From NCBI GenBank assembly GCA_021397845.1, contig CM038053.1:114303825-114367824 (forward strand): a stretch of 64,000 nt of DNA. Direction: 5' to 3'. The notes under the pieces are model-generated. The model ran no database searches. It had not been told where the DNA came from and saw only the letters and a list, made by a program, of their open reading frames with translations. Positions 31,419 through 42,102 of the stretch are shown piece by piece. The stretch is from Areca catechu. Taxonomy: Eukaryota; Streptophyta; Magnoliopsida; Arecales; Arecaceae. The stretch's first letter is position 1, and every line of letters begins with the position of its first letter. Made by a program: the position numbers and the translations under genes.

Positions 31419-33514
31419 GTGTTTGCTTGCATCATCATCTCTACCCGGAATGGAGTACCCTACCAACCTGGTCAAACCCAACCTGATTTAGAGGCCATGG
31501 TTAGAGCTCTTACTGAAAGTATGAACAAATTGAGTCAGGATATGAATGAGAATTTTACCCAGCTTAGGGATCGAATCCAAGTACTTGAGGAACCTAGGCA
31601 TCAGAATTGGACTCCTGACCCAGATTTTAATGTGCCTCAACCTCACCCACACCAGGAGCCTAGAAGACCTTTATACAAAAATCCTGAACCTAATCATAGA
31701 GGCCTGACCCAGAGCCTGAAGATAGAGATGATAGGTTCATTCGGAACATCAAATTAGATGCACCCACTTTTGATGGTAGCTTAAACCCTAAGGTGTATTC
31801 TGATTGGGAGGGTGAGATGGACCAGTACTTTGAGTGGTATGCCATGTCTGAGGAAAGGAAGTTCAAGTTTGCCAAGATGAAGTTAGTACGTCAAGCTAGG
31901 TTATACTGGGGGAATATTGAGCTAACCACTAGAAGACGAAATGTTGAGCCCATAACCACTTGGCAGGGTATGAAAGAGAAGCTTAGAGATAAGTACCTAC
32001 CCATTTCATACCAGCAGAATCTGTTAGACCAATGGCAGACCTTGAGACAAGGGAACCGATCTGTATTAGACTACATAACCACCTTTGATGAATACCTGAT
32101 GAGATGTGATGTGAGTGAAGCCCATGAGGTCACTTTGTCTAGATTTAGGGCTGGACTTAGGGAAGACATTAAGAGGGAGTTGTTTCTTAGAGAGGTTACT
32201 GACCTAGACCAAGCCTATCAGATTGCACTGAACACTGAGAAATTTCATAGAGGACCTATACCTTCCAGGGTTAGTGCCCCAATCCCAAGAAATGGACCTA
32301 GCCAAGTTACCCCTAGCAAACCTATTCAGGGTATTCCCATCCCTAGGCCCATGAAAAAAGGTAAGGCACCTGACACCCAGAGAACCCCTAGTTCTAGTAT
32401 CACCTATTTTAAGTGTCAAAAACCAGGTCATATCTCCAGCCAGTGCACAGCCATAGCTTGTTTTAAGTGCCATAGGGTAGGTCATGTTTCTAGCCAGTGC
32501 CCTCGTAGATCCCTTTACATAGAAGAAGGAGAGGAAGAGAATTCCAGGCCCAATGAAGAATTTGAAGAAGAAGTTTATGAGGCCGGAATGAATTTAGTTG
32601 ATGAGTATGAAGGAGAGGAGGAATCCACAGAGTCTGACCAGTTAGGGGTTGTGAGATGCATCCTGTCCCAGAGTAGAGTTCAGGAGGATTGGCGTAGGAC
32701 TAACATCCTACAGACTTTCCTTAAATTAGGGGATAAGGTATGTAAGATCATCATAGATAGTGGGAGCTGTGTGAATGCCATTTCTGCTAGTATTGTCAAA
32801 ATGTTAGGCTTAACCCCAGTCCCCCACCCCAACCCCTATAAGGTTTCTTGGGTAGACTCTACCTCTATACCCATCCAGTCTAGATGTCAGGTCCAAATCC
32901 AAATGCAATCCTATCAAGAGAAGATTTGGTGTGATGTCTTACCCATGGGGGTGAGCAGTATAATTCTTGGGAGACCTTGGCTATATGATCATGATGCCAC
33001 CCTCTTAGGAAAATCCAATACCTGTGTCTTTAGTTTTAATGGGAAGAAAATCACAATCCATTCAGTCCCTTCTAAGGACAAGGTAGCTAAAAGACCCAAT
33101 AAGGTCAATGAAATGAAGACTGGAGTGAACCTAATTAGTGCTAAGGATCTAGAACAAGAAATTCAGAGTGGTTCACCCATTTGGATGTTGACTGCTAAGG
33201 AACTTAGGACTCCTACACCCTCAGAGCCTCCTCAGGAAGTTAAACCTTTGTTAGAAGAATTTGAGGATGTTTTCCCCAAGGATCTGCCAGACCACCTTCC
33301 ACCTCTAAGGGATATCCAGCATTCCATAGATTTAATCCCAGGAGCTACTTTACCCAACTTGCCCCGTTATAGGATGAATCCATCTGAGCATAAGGAACTG
33401 CAAAAGCAGGTTGGAGAATTGCTGAGGAAGGGGTTCATTAGAGAGAGTCTTAGCCCTTGTGAAGTCCCTGCACTATTGACCCCAAAGAAGGATGGCACGT
33501 GGGATGTGTGTTGA
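31419..33514 (+). pseudogene. gag: Chromo-6 gag, protease and RT start
   Basis: A plausible start lies at 31419 or a little downstream, where ISTRNGVPYQ follows a codon that may have been the ATG. The N terminus is a coiled-coil (LTESMNKLSQDMNENFTQL). A shift near 31720 leads into Gag core (YSDWEGEMDQYFEWY, RDKYLPISYQQNLLDQW, LSRFRAGLREDIKREL). Two zinc knuckles follow: YFKCQKPGHISSQC, whose first Cys is Tyr, and intact CFKCHRVGHVSSQC (32401-32495). Protease near 32750 has IIIDSGSCVNAIS, with DSG intact. The RT N terminus follows (LPPLRDIQHSIDLIPGA). The frame ends at 33514 at a shift. Confidence 0.9.
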
Positions 33515-34680
33515 TAGTCATGCCATCAACAAAATCACAATCATGTATAGGTTCCCCATCCCTAGACTAGATGACATGCTAGATATGATGGCCGGTGCAA
33601 TGATATTTTCCAAAATTGATCTCAAGATGGCTACCATCAGGTTAGGATTAGACCAGGGGATGAGTGGAAAACCGCTTTCAAAACTAAGGATGGTCTCTAC
33701 GAATGGGTTGTTATGCCTTTTGGGTTGTCCAATGCCCCTAGTACTTTCATGAGGATTATGTCCCAAGTGCTTAGAGCTTTCATAGGGAAGTTTGTAGTGG
33801 TCTATTTTGATGACATCCTGATCTATAGTAAGACCCCTGCAGACCACTTAGGCCACCTTAGACAAGTCTGCCAAGTTTTGAGGAATGATAGTCTCTACGG
33901 TAATCTCAAAAAGTGTGAATTCATGACCAGTAGAGTTATCTTCCTTGGTTTTGTAGTAACACCTGATGGCGTGGCTGCCGATCCAGAAAAGTTAGGTCCA
34001 TAGTAGAATGGCCAGAGCTGACCAGTGTGCATGAAGTCAGAAGTTTCCATGGCTTAGCTACCTTCTATAGGCGATTCATCAAAGGGTTTAGTACTATAGT
34101 TGCTCCTATCACAGACTATATTAGGAAGGAAGAATTCCAGTGGACTAAAGCAGCCCATAAAACCGTCCTAGATCTTAATGATAGGATGACCCAGGCACCC
34201 ATTTTAAGGTTACCCAACTTTTCTAAAGTATTTGAGGTTGCCTGTGATGCTTCAGGAGTAGGTATAGGTGGAGTCCTAAGCCAAGAGAATCACCCTGTAG
34301 CATTCTTTAGTGAAAAACTTAATGATGCTAAGCTTAGGTATTCTACCTATGATAAAGAATTTTATGCGGTAGTGCAAGCTTTGCGTTACTGGAGACATTA
34401 TTTGCTACCGCAGGAATTTGTGCTATTTTCGGACCATGAGGCTCTTAGATTCTTGAATTCCCAGAAGAAGCTTAACCCTAGGCAAGCTAAGTGGGTAGAG
34501 TATATCCAGTCCTATACTTTTGTTTTGAAACATAAGGCTAGGATTGAAAATAAGGTAGCTGATGCCCTTAGTCGTCGATCTTTGTTATTGAATTCTGTTA
34601 GGGCTGAAGTCGTAGGGTTGAGCAGATCAAAGAGGAATATAAGTCGTGTCTGGATTTTAAGACTGTGTACCAGGATCTAG
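33515..34680 (+). pseudogene. pol: Chromo-6 reverse transcriptase and RNase H
   Basis: RT is spread over three frames, with MCVDSHAINKIT, YRFPIPRLDDMLDMMAGA, MPFGLSNAPSTFMRIMSQV and the catalytic box VVYFDDILIYS near 33800, both Asp present. Shifts fall near 33505, 33660 and 34000. RNase H (34027-34680) has VACDASGVGIGGVLSQ, YSTYDKEFYAVVQALRYWR and FSDHEALRFL, ending with HKARIENKVADALSRR. The active-site acidic residues appear kept. Confidence 0.9.
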
Positions 34681-35729
34681 CTCAAAGACCATCAAGTGAT
34701 CATAAGGATTATACCCTTTTAGATGGCTTTTTGTTCTTTAAAAATAGGCTTTGCATCCCTAGAACTTCTCTTAGGGAATGCTTGATTTGGGAAATTCATG
34801 CTGGAGGTCTAGCTGGCCATTTCGGAAAAGACAAGACCACCCTGGTTATTGAAGACCACTTTTTCTGGCCTAGCTTAAAAAGAGATGTAGCACACATTGT
34901 GGCTAGGTGTTGGACCTGCGCTGTTGCCAAACAGCGAAAACAGAACACCAGCTTTTATACCCCACTCCCTGTCCCAGATCATCCTTAGCAAGATGTGAGC
35001 ATGGACTTTGTGTTAGGTTTGCCTAAGACCCAGAGGAGGCATGACTCTATCTGTGTTGTAGTCGACCTATTTTCTAAGATGGCCCATTTCTTGCCTTGTT
35101 CCCAAACATTTGATGCATCTAAGGTAGCCATCCTGTTCTTTAATGAGATAGTTCGACTCCATGGCCTACCTAAGACAATTGTTTCAGATAGGGATGTCCG
35201 GTTCACCAGCTATTTCTGAAAAACCCTTTGGCATAAGTTAGGGACAAAACTTAAGTTTTCGACTACCTATCATCCCCAAACTGATGGCCAAACCGAAGTA
35301 GTGAACCATAGTTTAGGCAATCTGTTAAGGTGTCTTATTGGTGAAAACATTAGGAACTAGGATTTGTACTTATCTAGAGCTGAATTTGCATACAATGACT
35401 CGGTCAATAGGTCTACATTTAAGAGTCCATTTGAAATTGTGCATGGTTACAAACCTCACACACCTCTTGACCTAGCCCCTTTACCAGTCCACACACGAGT
35501 CTCCGAGTCTGCTGAAGTTTTTGCACAGCATATAAAAGACTTGCATAAAGAAATTCATGCCAAAATAAATTTAAGTAATGAAACTTATAAGAAATTGGCT
35601 GATTCTCAAAGACGAGTCAAAACTTTTGTTGAGGGAGACTATGTAATGATTAGGTTAAGGCCTGAAAGGTTTCTCCTGGAACCGTTAGAAAGTAACATGC
35701 TAGAGGAGCTGGACCATTTAGAGTGGTAA
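34665..35729 (+). pseudogene. pol: Chromo-6 integrase, three stops at Trp positions
   Basis: The zinc domain has HAGGLAGHFGKDKT, then CWTCAVAKQ. The DDE triad is visible in SMDFVLGLP, VSDRDVRF and DGQTEVVN. Stops at 34987 (TAG), 35217 (TGA) and 35358 (TAG) each stand where the family has a conserved Trp, so each is a G-to-A change. The domain is otherwise well preserved to 35729, where the frame ends. Confidence 0.9.
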
Positions 35730-36190
35730 AGAGTAGGGTCCAATGCCTATGTGCTCAGTTGCCTTCAGAACTAGGCATTAGCTCCACTTTCAACATTACA
35801 GACCTAGTAGAGTATAGAGAGCCAGCTGTGATTCCCAGTGAGCCTTTTGAACCTAATCCTGCTCTTGAGAGTGAACCCAACCCTGTGTGTCCACCAACAA
35901 ATTGGCCTGTGAGGAAAAAGCAGATTGAAAAGATCCTGGATGATCAGGTTATCTCTACTCGTAATCGAGGATATCAAAGATACCTGGTCCGCTGGCAAGG
36001 AAGGCCAGATTCTGATGACTCTTGGATCTCCCGAGAAGAATTACAAGAATTGGACCCAGACCTCTTGGAGAGATACCAGAGCCAACTTGATCCATACTCG
36101 ACAGGGTCGAGTTCCTCCCACCCCGGGAGAATTGGTGCAGGCACCAGACTCAGGAGAAGACTTCAGGGCTCCATCTGGATCTCTGATTGA
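35723..36190 (+). pseudogene. Chromo-6 chromodomain C-terminus
   Basis: After the GPFRV-type linker, the chromodomain lies at about 35910-36090 (IEKILDDQVISTRNRGYQRY, LVRWQGRPDSDDSWI, REELQELDPDLLERY). In chromoviruses this domain binds modified histones and steers insertion (family knowledge). The frame ends at 36190, inside the 3' LTR that begins at 36133, so the last 19 codons are LTR-encoded. Confidence 0.88.
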
Positions 36191-37742
36191 CCTTGCCCAA
36201 AGAATTAGGGTTTTCTGGTTTTGTAATAAAAGTTGACTTGGTCAACTCAATTTTTTTGAGTCTGTATTTTCCTGCAATTTAAATTTTGTTGAGTCATGTT
36301 GACTCATTACAAGTCCTAGTGAGTGGACTAGGTCTTCTCCAGGGTGCCACAACTTCTCCCAAGCCCAAGCAAGTGGGTGCCACACTCCCAGCCACACACC
36401 AGAGTCCAGGAGGAGCCACATCTCCATCCCAGTGTCTTGGTCCCCACACCCAAGGGAGCAAGAATTTTTCTTGAAGCCAAAATCAAGGAGGCGCCCCATT
36501 TGTACCTTAAAAGGCCAAGCTAAAGGAGGAAAGAAGCATTTCTTGGGGAGCACTTCAAGGGGGCGCCCAATCCATGCCTAAAAAGCCTAAAGCAAAGTTG
36601 GGAAGAGCCATGACTTGGGGAGAAAGAAAAGGAGGTGTCCAAAAGAGTTGAGCCATGGAAGGAAAAATTTTTTTCTTGAAGAGCAAGGCTAGGAGGCGCC
36701 ACCTACTTACCATTTGGAGCCATCAATCAACACTTATGGAACCCCTTGGCCGGCCATATGTGAAGGAATTGATTCTACAAACCTAATTTGAAGATCCATC
36801 CTATTAGTCCCACATGGGAAGATGTAAAACCCTGACCTCTTGTAAAGACCTATAAAATAAACCCCTCTTGTAAGTTTTGAAGACAACTGATGAATGAATT
36901 CAAATTTTGTGTGAGCAACTTTATGTTTCTCTCTTCCGCACTTGCATCCAGGTGTTGAGCTCCGTGAGGGAGTAAATCCGGGTTCCCCAGGAACCTTGAG
37001 GAGGTGTGAGATCTCCAACCCCAAAACCCTAGGTTAGCCACTTCTCTTCCAAACCCTAGCCGCCCATCATCCACTTCATTCCACCAAACCCTAGCCTATC
37101 CCATCTCTCACGGCCCCTCTCTTCAAGTAATGGCCGACCACCAGCATCCAGGTCCAGTTTGGCTTCTTCGAATACAGAGCAAATCCCAGAGGAAGCCAAA
37201 TCAGCATCCAGGAGAATCAGGACTTCAGCAACATCAACTTTCAAGTTCTTCTATCTGGTAAATCCTTCCTTGAGTATCTGGTTCCATAAATTGTTCTTCT
37301 TCTTTCCCAGATCTTGAGTTCAGGAGAAGCCAACTCTGCCAAAGGACAAGTATTGGAGGATCCATTGTGAAGATATCTGAATCCAGGGATCCAACAATCC
37401 GCTCAAGAGAGTCCTTCCACTAAACTCTGAGAAGATCATTGCCTGGTCTGTAACCCTTCTCTTCTCTTTACTTCTGTCCTGTTGAAAGTTCAGAGCGAAA
37501 CCCTAGGTCTGGGAGTTTCTCAACCCCCAGCGATCCTTTACTTCTGAACTACTCTGATAACCTAGTTTTTTTAAATTGTGCTTTCAATTATTACATAGTT
37601 TCTTTCAATTTAGTTTAACTTTCCTTTGAGTCAAAGCCGACTTCTGAAAATAAAAAAATATATATATTAATTTTAATTTGTTTTCGCATTCCACATATTC
37701 GTTCTGCATCATTTTTGGTTTCAGAGCATTCGTTCTGCATCA
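36133..37742 (+). repeat. Chromo-6 3' LTR (1610 bp)
   Basis: It starts TGGTGCAGGCACC and ends TTCTGCATCA at 37742, with TATAAAAT at 36851-36858. CATGG (37743-37747) follows. Confidence 0.93.
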
Positions 37743-38525
37743 CATGGTTGCCACATAGTCCAATAGTGAAGACTCATCTTCATCGGAAGAAGAAGAGACC
37801 ACCAAGACTATAAATCTATGCTTAATGGGTCTCGAAGATGAGGTAACATCCCCTAACAATTGCACTGAATTTACTTTCGATGAATTAAATTCTACTTTTC
37901 ATGAATTACTTTCTGAATTTAAGAAAGCTGGAGTAAAGATAAAATCATTGAAAAATATGAATGATTCTTTATTTAAATAAAAGGATGAAATTTCATAAAA
38001 GAACATTTTATTACAAAAAGAACTTTATGACTTTTCTGAAAAATTTGAAAAGCTGAAAAATTCTTTCATGTTAAAAGAAATTTTAAAAGATTTACTTGGA
38101 AAAACACTAAATGGAGGTTACTTTGAAACTTCTTTTGTGAATGGAATTTTAGCAACTACTTTTGTGAAATCCAAAATCACCTTTTCAAAATGTTTTATCT
38201 CAAAAAGTTTCGGCCACACCAAAAACTGTTTTTACTTCAAAGTCTTTATTATATGTTCCTAAGAATTTGAGCAAAAATGCATACATATCAAAAAGTTCAA
38301 AATCTGCATCAAGTGCATCAACTGTTAGAACTTCAAATTCTGCTTCTATTAAAAATTCTAAAGTTGTATGCTATGTTTGTAAAAGAATAGGACATAGAGC
38401 TTTTGAATGCAATAATTCTAGAAACGTCCTTAAGAAAGTAAGAAAGATTTGGGTTCCCAAAGGAACCGCCTCTACTGACTTGCAAGGATCCAAGGTAACT
38501 TGGGTACCTAAAAGAATTCATTGAC
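37743..38525 (+). pseudogene. gag: SIRE-5 gag, second part
   Basis: Gag resumes after the CATGG duplication with VATWSNSEDSSSSEEEETTK, then CLMGLEDEV and a Lys/Leu-rich coiled stretch (LNSTFHELLSEFKKAG). The second zinc knuckle CYVCKRIGHRAFEC is near 38369-38410, and the tail KKVRKIWVPKG leads to protease. Stops lie near 37978 and 37999, with shifts in between. The two-knuckle layout with a long spacer is typical of SIRE Gag. Confidence 0.85.
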
Positions 38526-39900
38526 TGCCTTGCAAGAATGTCTTGCAACCCAAAAATTGAAGAAAAGGTGGTACTTAGACAGTGGCTGCTCAAGACATAT
38601 GATGGGTGACAAGGACCAATTTATCATCCTTGAAATGAAAGAAGGAGGCTTGGTCACCTTTGGAGACAATAGCGAAGGAAGAATAATTGGTATTGGTAAG
38701 ATCAAAATAACTCCCTTCACCTTTATTGAAAATGTTTTTTAGTAGATAAATTGAAGCATAATCTCTTAAGTATAAGTCAATTATGTGATAAAGGCTTCAA
38801 GGTTGTCTTTGAATCTTCTATGTGTATAGTAACTAACTCTTTAAATTCTAGCAATAAGTTTATTGGACATAGACTCAGGAATATCTATGTGGTAGATCTT
38901 AATGATCTTGCCATGTCAAGTAGCCCTAGTCTAGTTGTAATGAATGCTATGATCAAAGAGTCGGGTTTACTATGGCATAGACGATTAGGTCATGCTAGCA
39001 TGCATACTATTACCAAATTAATTTCTAAAGATCTTGTTAGAGGCATGCCAAAGTTTATAGTTGATTTAAATCATGTTTGTGATGCATGCCAAATGGATAA
39101 ACAAACTAGGGGGAGTTTTAAATCAAAGAATATAGTTTTTACAACAAGACCACTTGAACTACTTCATATGGATCTTTTCGGACCTACTAGGACCACAAGC
39201 CTAGGAGGTATGAAATATGCTCTTGTGATAGTAGATGATTTTTCGAGATTTACTTGGGTTTTGTTTTTGCTTCAAAAGATGAAACTTTTCATGTTTTCAA
39301 AAACTTTATAAAAAAGTTTCAAATCAAAAGAACTTATCTTTGATTTCAATTAGAAGTGATCAAAGAACTGAATTTGAAAATCAATTTTTTGAAGATTATT
39401 GTACTAAATTTGGCATTGATCATAACTTCTCCGCTCCTTGAACACCTTAACAAAATGGTGTTGTAGAGAGGAAAAATTGGACATTGGAAGAAATGGCTCG
39501 CACAATGTTGTGTGAAGACAATCTTCCAAAGTACTTTTGGACAGAAGCGGTGAACACTGCATGTTATATTTTAAACCGCGTTTTGATCCGTCCTATCTTA
39601 AAGAAAACCCCCTATGAGCTTTGGAATGATAGAAAATCCAGTATTAGTTATTTTCATGTGCTTGGTTGCAAATGCTTTATGCATAACAATGGAAAAGATA
39701 ATTTAGAAAAATTTGATTCTAAAGCTGATGATGCAATTTTCCTAGGTTATTCATTACATAGCAAAGCATATAGGGTTTTTAATAAAAGACTCTTACTATT
39801 GAAGAGTCAACTCACGTCGTATTTATTGAAACTAACCCTACACCTTCTAGACAAGAAGAATGCATAGACAATGATGCAGGTACATTGCAAAAAGGAATGG
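38521..39900 (+). pseudogene. pol: SIRE-5 protease and integrase
   Basis: Protease at 38560-38750 has WYLDSGCSRHMMGDKDQF, active site intact. Integrase has LLWHRRLGHASMHTI and CDACQMDKQ for the zinc domain, HMDLFGPTRTTSLGG for the first catalytic Asp, and decayed sequence 39300-39480 where the second Asp reads RSDQRTEFEN-like after shifts. The third region then follows (39484 on, EEMARTMLCEDNLPKYFW, YILNRVLIRPILKKTPYELW). Shifts fall near 38745, 39270 and 39790. The linker runs to 39900. Confidence 0.82.
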
Positions 39901-41619
39901 ATGACTTGAGCATTCAAGACAAAGACACTCAAGATGGAGAAGAAACGGTAAGTAAGGATCACACCGATCTACCAAGGGACTGGAGGTATGTTACATCTCA
40001 CCCTAAAGAATTAATAATAGGAGATCCTTCACATGGTATTAGGACTAGGTCCGCACATAAGGATGCACATGATTACCTAGCCTTTGTATCACAAATAGAA
40101 CCCCATAGCTTAGAAGAGGCTGAGACTGACCCAAACTGGATGATGGCAATGCATGAAGAATTAAACTAGTTTGAAAGAAATAAGGTATGGACACTTGTAG
40201 ATAGACCTACTGACCATCCAATAATAGGAACCAAATGGGTCTATAGGAATAAATTAGATGAGCAAGGAAACATTTTAAGAAACTAAGCTAGATTAGTGGC
40301 TAAGGGATATAACCAAGAAGAAGGTATTGATTTTGATGAAACTTATGCACCCGTAGCAAGACTAGAAGCCATTAGATTACTACTTGCATTTGCTTGCTAC
40401 ATGAACTTTAAACTCTTTCAAATGGATGTAAAAAGTGCATTTCTTAATGGTTTTATCTCTGAATAAGTTTTTGTGGAACAACTACCAGGTTTTGAAAATC
40501 ACACTTTTCCATACCATGCATTTAAATTAAATAAAGCATTGTTTGGTTTGAAACAAGCACCTAGAGCCTGGTATGATTGACTTAGCACTTTCTTAATTGA
40601 AAATAATTTTCAAGAGGTAATATAGACAAAACTCTATTTATTAAAAAGAAAAATAATGACATCTTAGTTGTATAAATATATGTGGATGACATCATTTTTG
40701 GTGCAACTAACGAAACTCTATGTAAAGAATTTGCTAAGCTTATGCAGGGAGAATTTGAAATGATCTTAATGGGCAAGCTAAACTGCTTCCTTGGACTTCA
40801 AATAAAACAAACAAAGGAATGCATCTTTATCAACAAGCCAAATACATCAAGGAAATCATCAAAAAGTTTGGTATGGAGAGTAGCAAATCAATGAGCACAC
40901 CCATGAGCCCATCTTGCAAATTGGACAAAGATGAATTTGGATCCAATGTTGACCAAAAGCTATATAGAGGTATGATCGGATCCTTATTGTATTTGACTGC
41001 AAGTAGACCTGACATATTATATAATGTGTGTATGTGCTAGATTTCAGTCATCACCAAAAGAAACGCATATGCTTACTGTAAAAAGAATAATTAAATATTT
41101 GAAAGGAATAAGTAATTTAGGAATTTGGTATTCTAAACATTCTACTTTGAATTTGATTGGATTCTTTGATGCTGATTATGCTGGTTGTAAAATAGATAGA
41201 AAAATACTAGCGATACATGCCAATTTCTAGGATTGAATTTAATTTCATGGCACTGTAAGAAGCAAAACTCCATAGCCTTATCTACAGCTGAGGCTGAATA
41301 CGTGGCTGCTAGTAGTTGTTGTGCTCAAGTGTTATGGATTAAATAACAACTAGAAGACTTTGGTGTACCACAATCTAAAATTCTAATTAAATGTGATAAC
41401 ACAAGTGCTATCAATTTGACAAAGAATCTAATTCAACACTCTATAACCAAGCACATTGAGATTAGACATCATTTTATTAGAGATCACATTTTAAATGATG
41501 ATATTGTGCTTGATTTTGTTCCTACTGAAGATCAATTAGCTGACATATTCACTAAGCCACTCAATCAAAATAGATTTAAGCTAACTAGGAGTGAATTAGG
41601 ACTTTGCGATCCTTTCTAA
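39885..41619 (+). pseudogene. pol: SIRE-5 reverse transcriptase and RNase H
   Basis: RT reads MAMHEELN, GTKWVYRNKLDEQGN, ARLVAKGYNQEEGIDFDETY, MDVKSAFLNGF and LFGLKQAPRAWYD, with catalytic YVDDIIFGATNE at 40680 intact. Stops lie at 40168, 40284, 40464, 40578 and 40672. At least three of these look like C-to-T changes (Gln or Arg codons). RNase H at 41240-41619 has STAEAEYVAAS and KCDNTSAINL, and the terminal ADIFTKPLNQNRF, ending CDPF at the natural stop 41617-41619. Confidence 0.88.
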
Positions 41620-41762
41620 ATTCTCTAACCTAATTCCTTCAAGTTTAAGAAAATATTATCTAGAGAACCTCCTGAATTTATTCTATTTTATTGAGCCTTA
41701 ATTTCCTCTAAAATTCTCTTCAAAATCTTTCTGATTTATGATCAAATTTTTAAAAACTCTAT

Positions 41763-42102
41763 ATTCTCTGTTCGAGTCGACTGGATCTTAGTCTGAGTCG
41801 ACTGGATTTTCTGAGAGTTTTGAGCGAGTTCTGGCCTAGCCGACTCGAGCAGTTTTGAGTTGACTAGATCTTCTGATGGTTTTAGGAGAGCTCTGGCCGA
41901 GCCGACTCGAGCCTTTTTAGGGCTACTCGAGTCGACTGGAATTTCGTGCCTATGTGTTTTGCTTTGGGTTATAAACCCTTCTCCAAACCGTTTAACCCCT
42001 ATTTTGTCTTCTCTAATGGTTCGTACCTCTCCAAAACCTGCTCCAAAATTTCTATCTCCCTTCCAAATACTCCAATCTCTCAATTTTCAATCTTTCCTAG
42101 CA
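41763..42102 (+). promoter_or_regulatory. SIRE-5 candidate internal promoter for ORF3
   Basis: Six GYCGACT/GTTGACT-type units lie between 41774 and 41942, two of them exact GCCGACTCGAG. The motif class is the same as in the LTR cluster. TATAAA follows at 41970-41975, then a CT-rich leader of 127 nt to the ORF3 ATG at 42103. SIRE-8 and SIRE-7 have the same order at the same distance. The role is inferred. Confidence 0.5.

Larger units (their letters stand above)
28919..37742 (+). mobile_element. Chromo-6: complete gypsy chromovirus inserted in SIRE-5 gag
   Basis: 5' LTR 28919-30530, PBS 30535-30546, leader to about 31418, gag-pol to 36190 with a C-terminal chromodomain, 3' LTR 36133-37742, and exact CATGG duplications. 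The LTRs are 1612 and 1610 bp and differ by about 5 % in the first 290 bp, less further on (by eye). The order protease, RT, RNase H, integrase, chromodomain is that of Ty3/gypsy chromoviruses. The sub-lineage was not settled. Confidence 0.95.
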
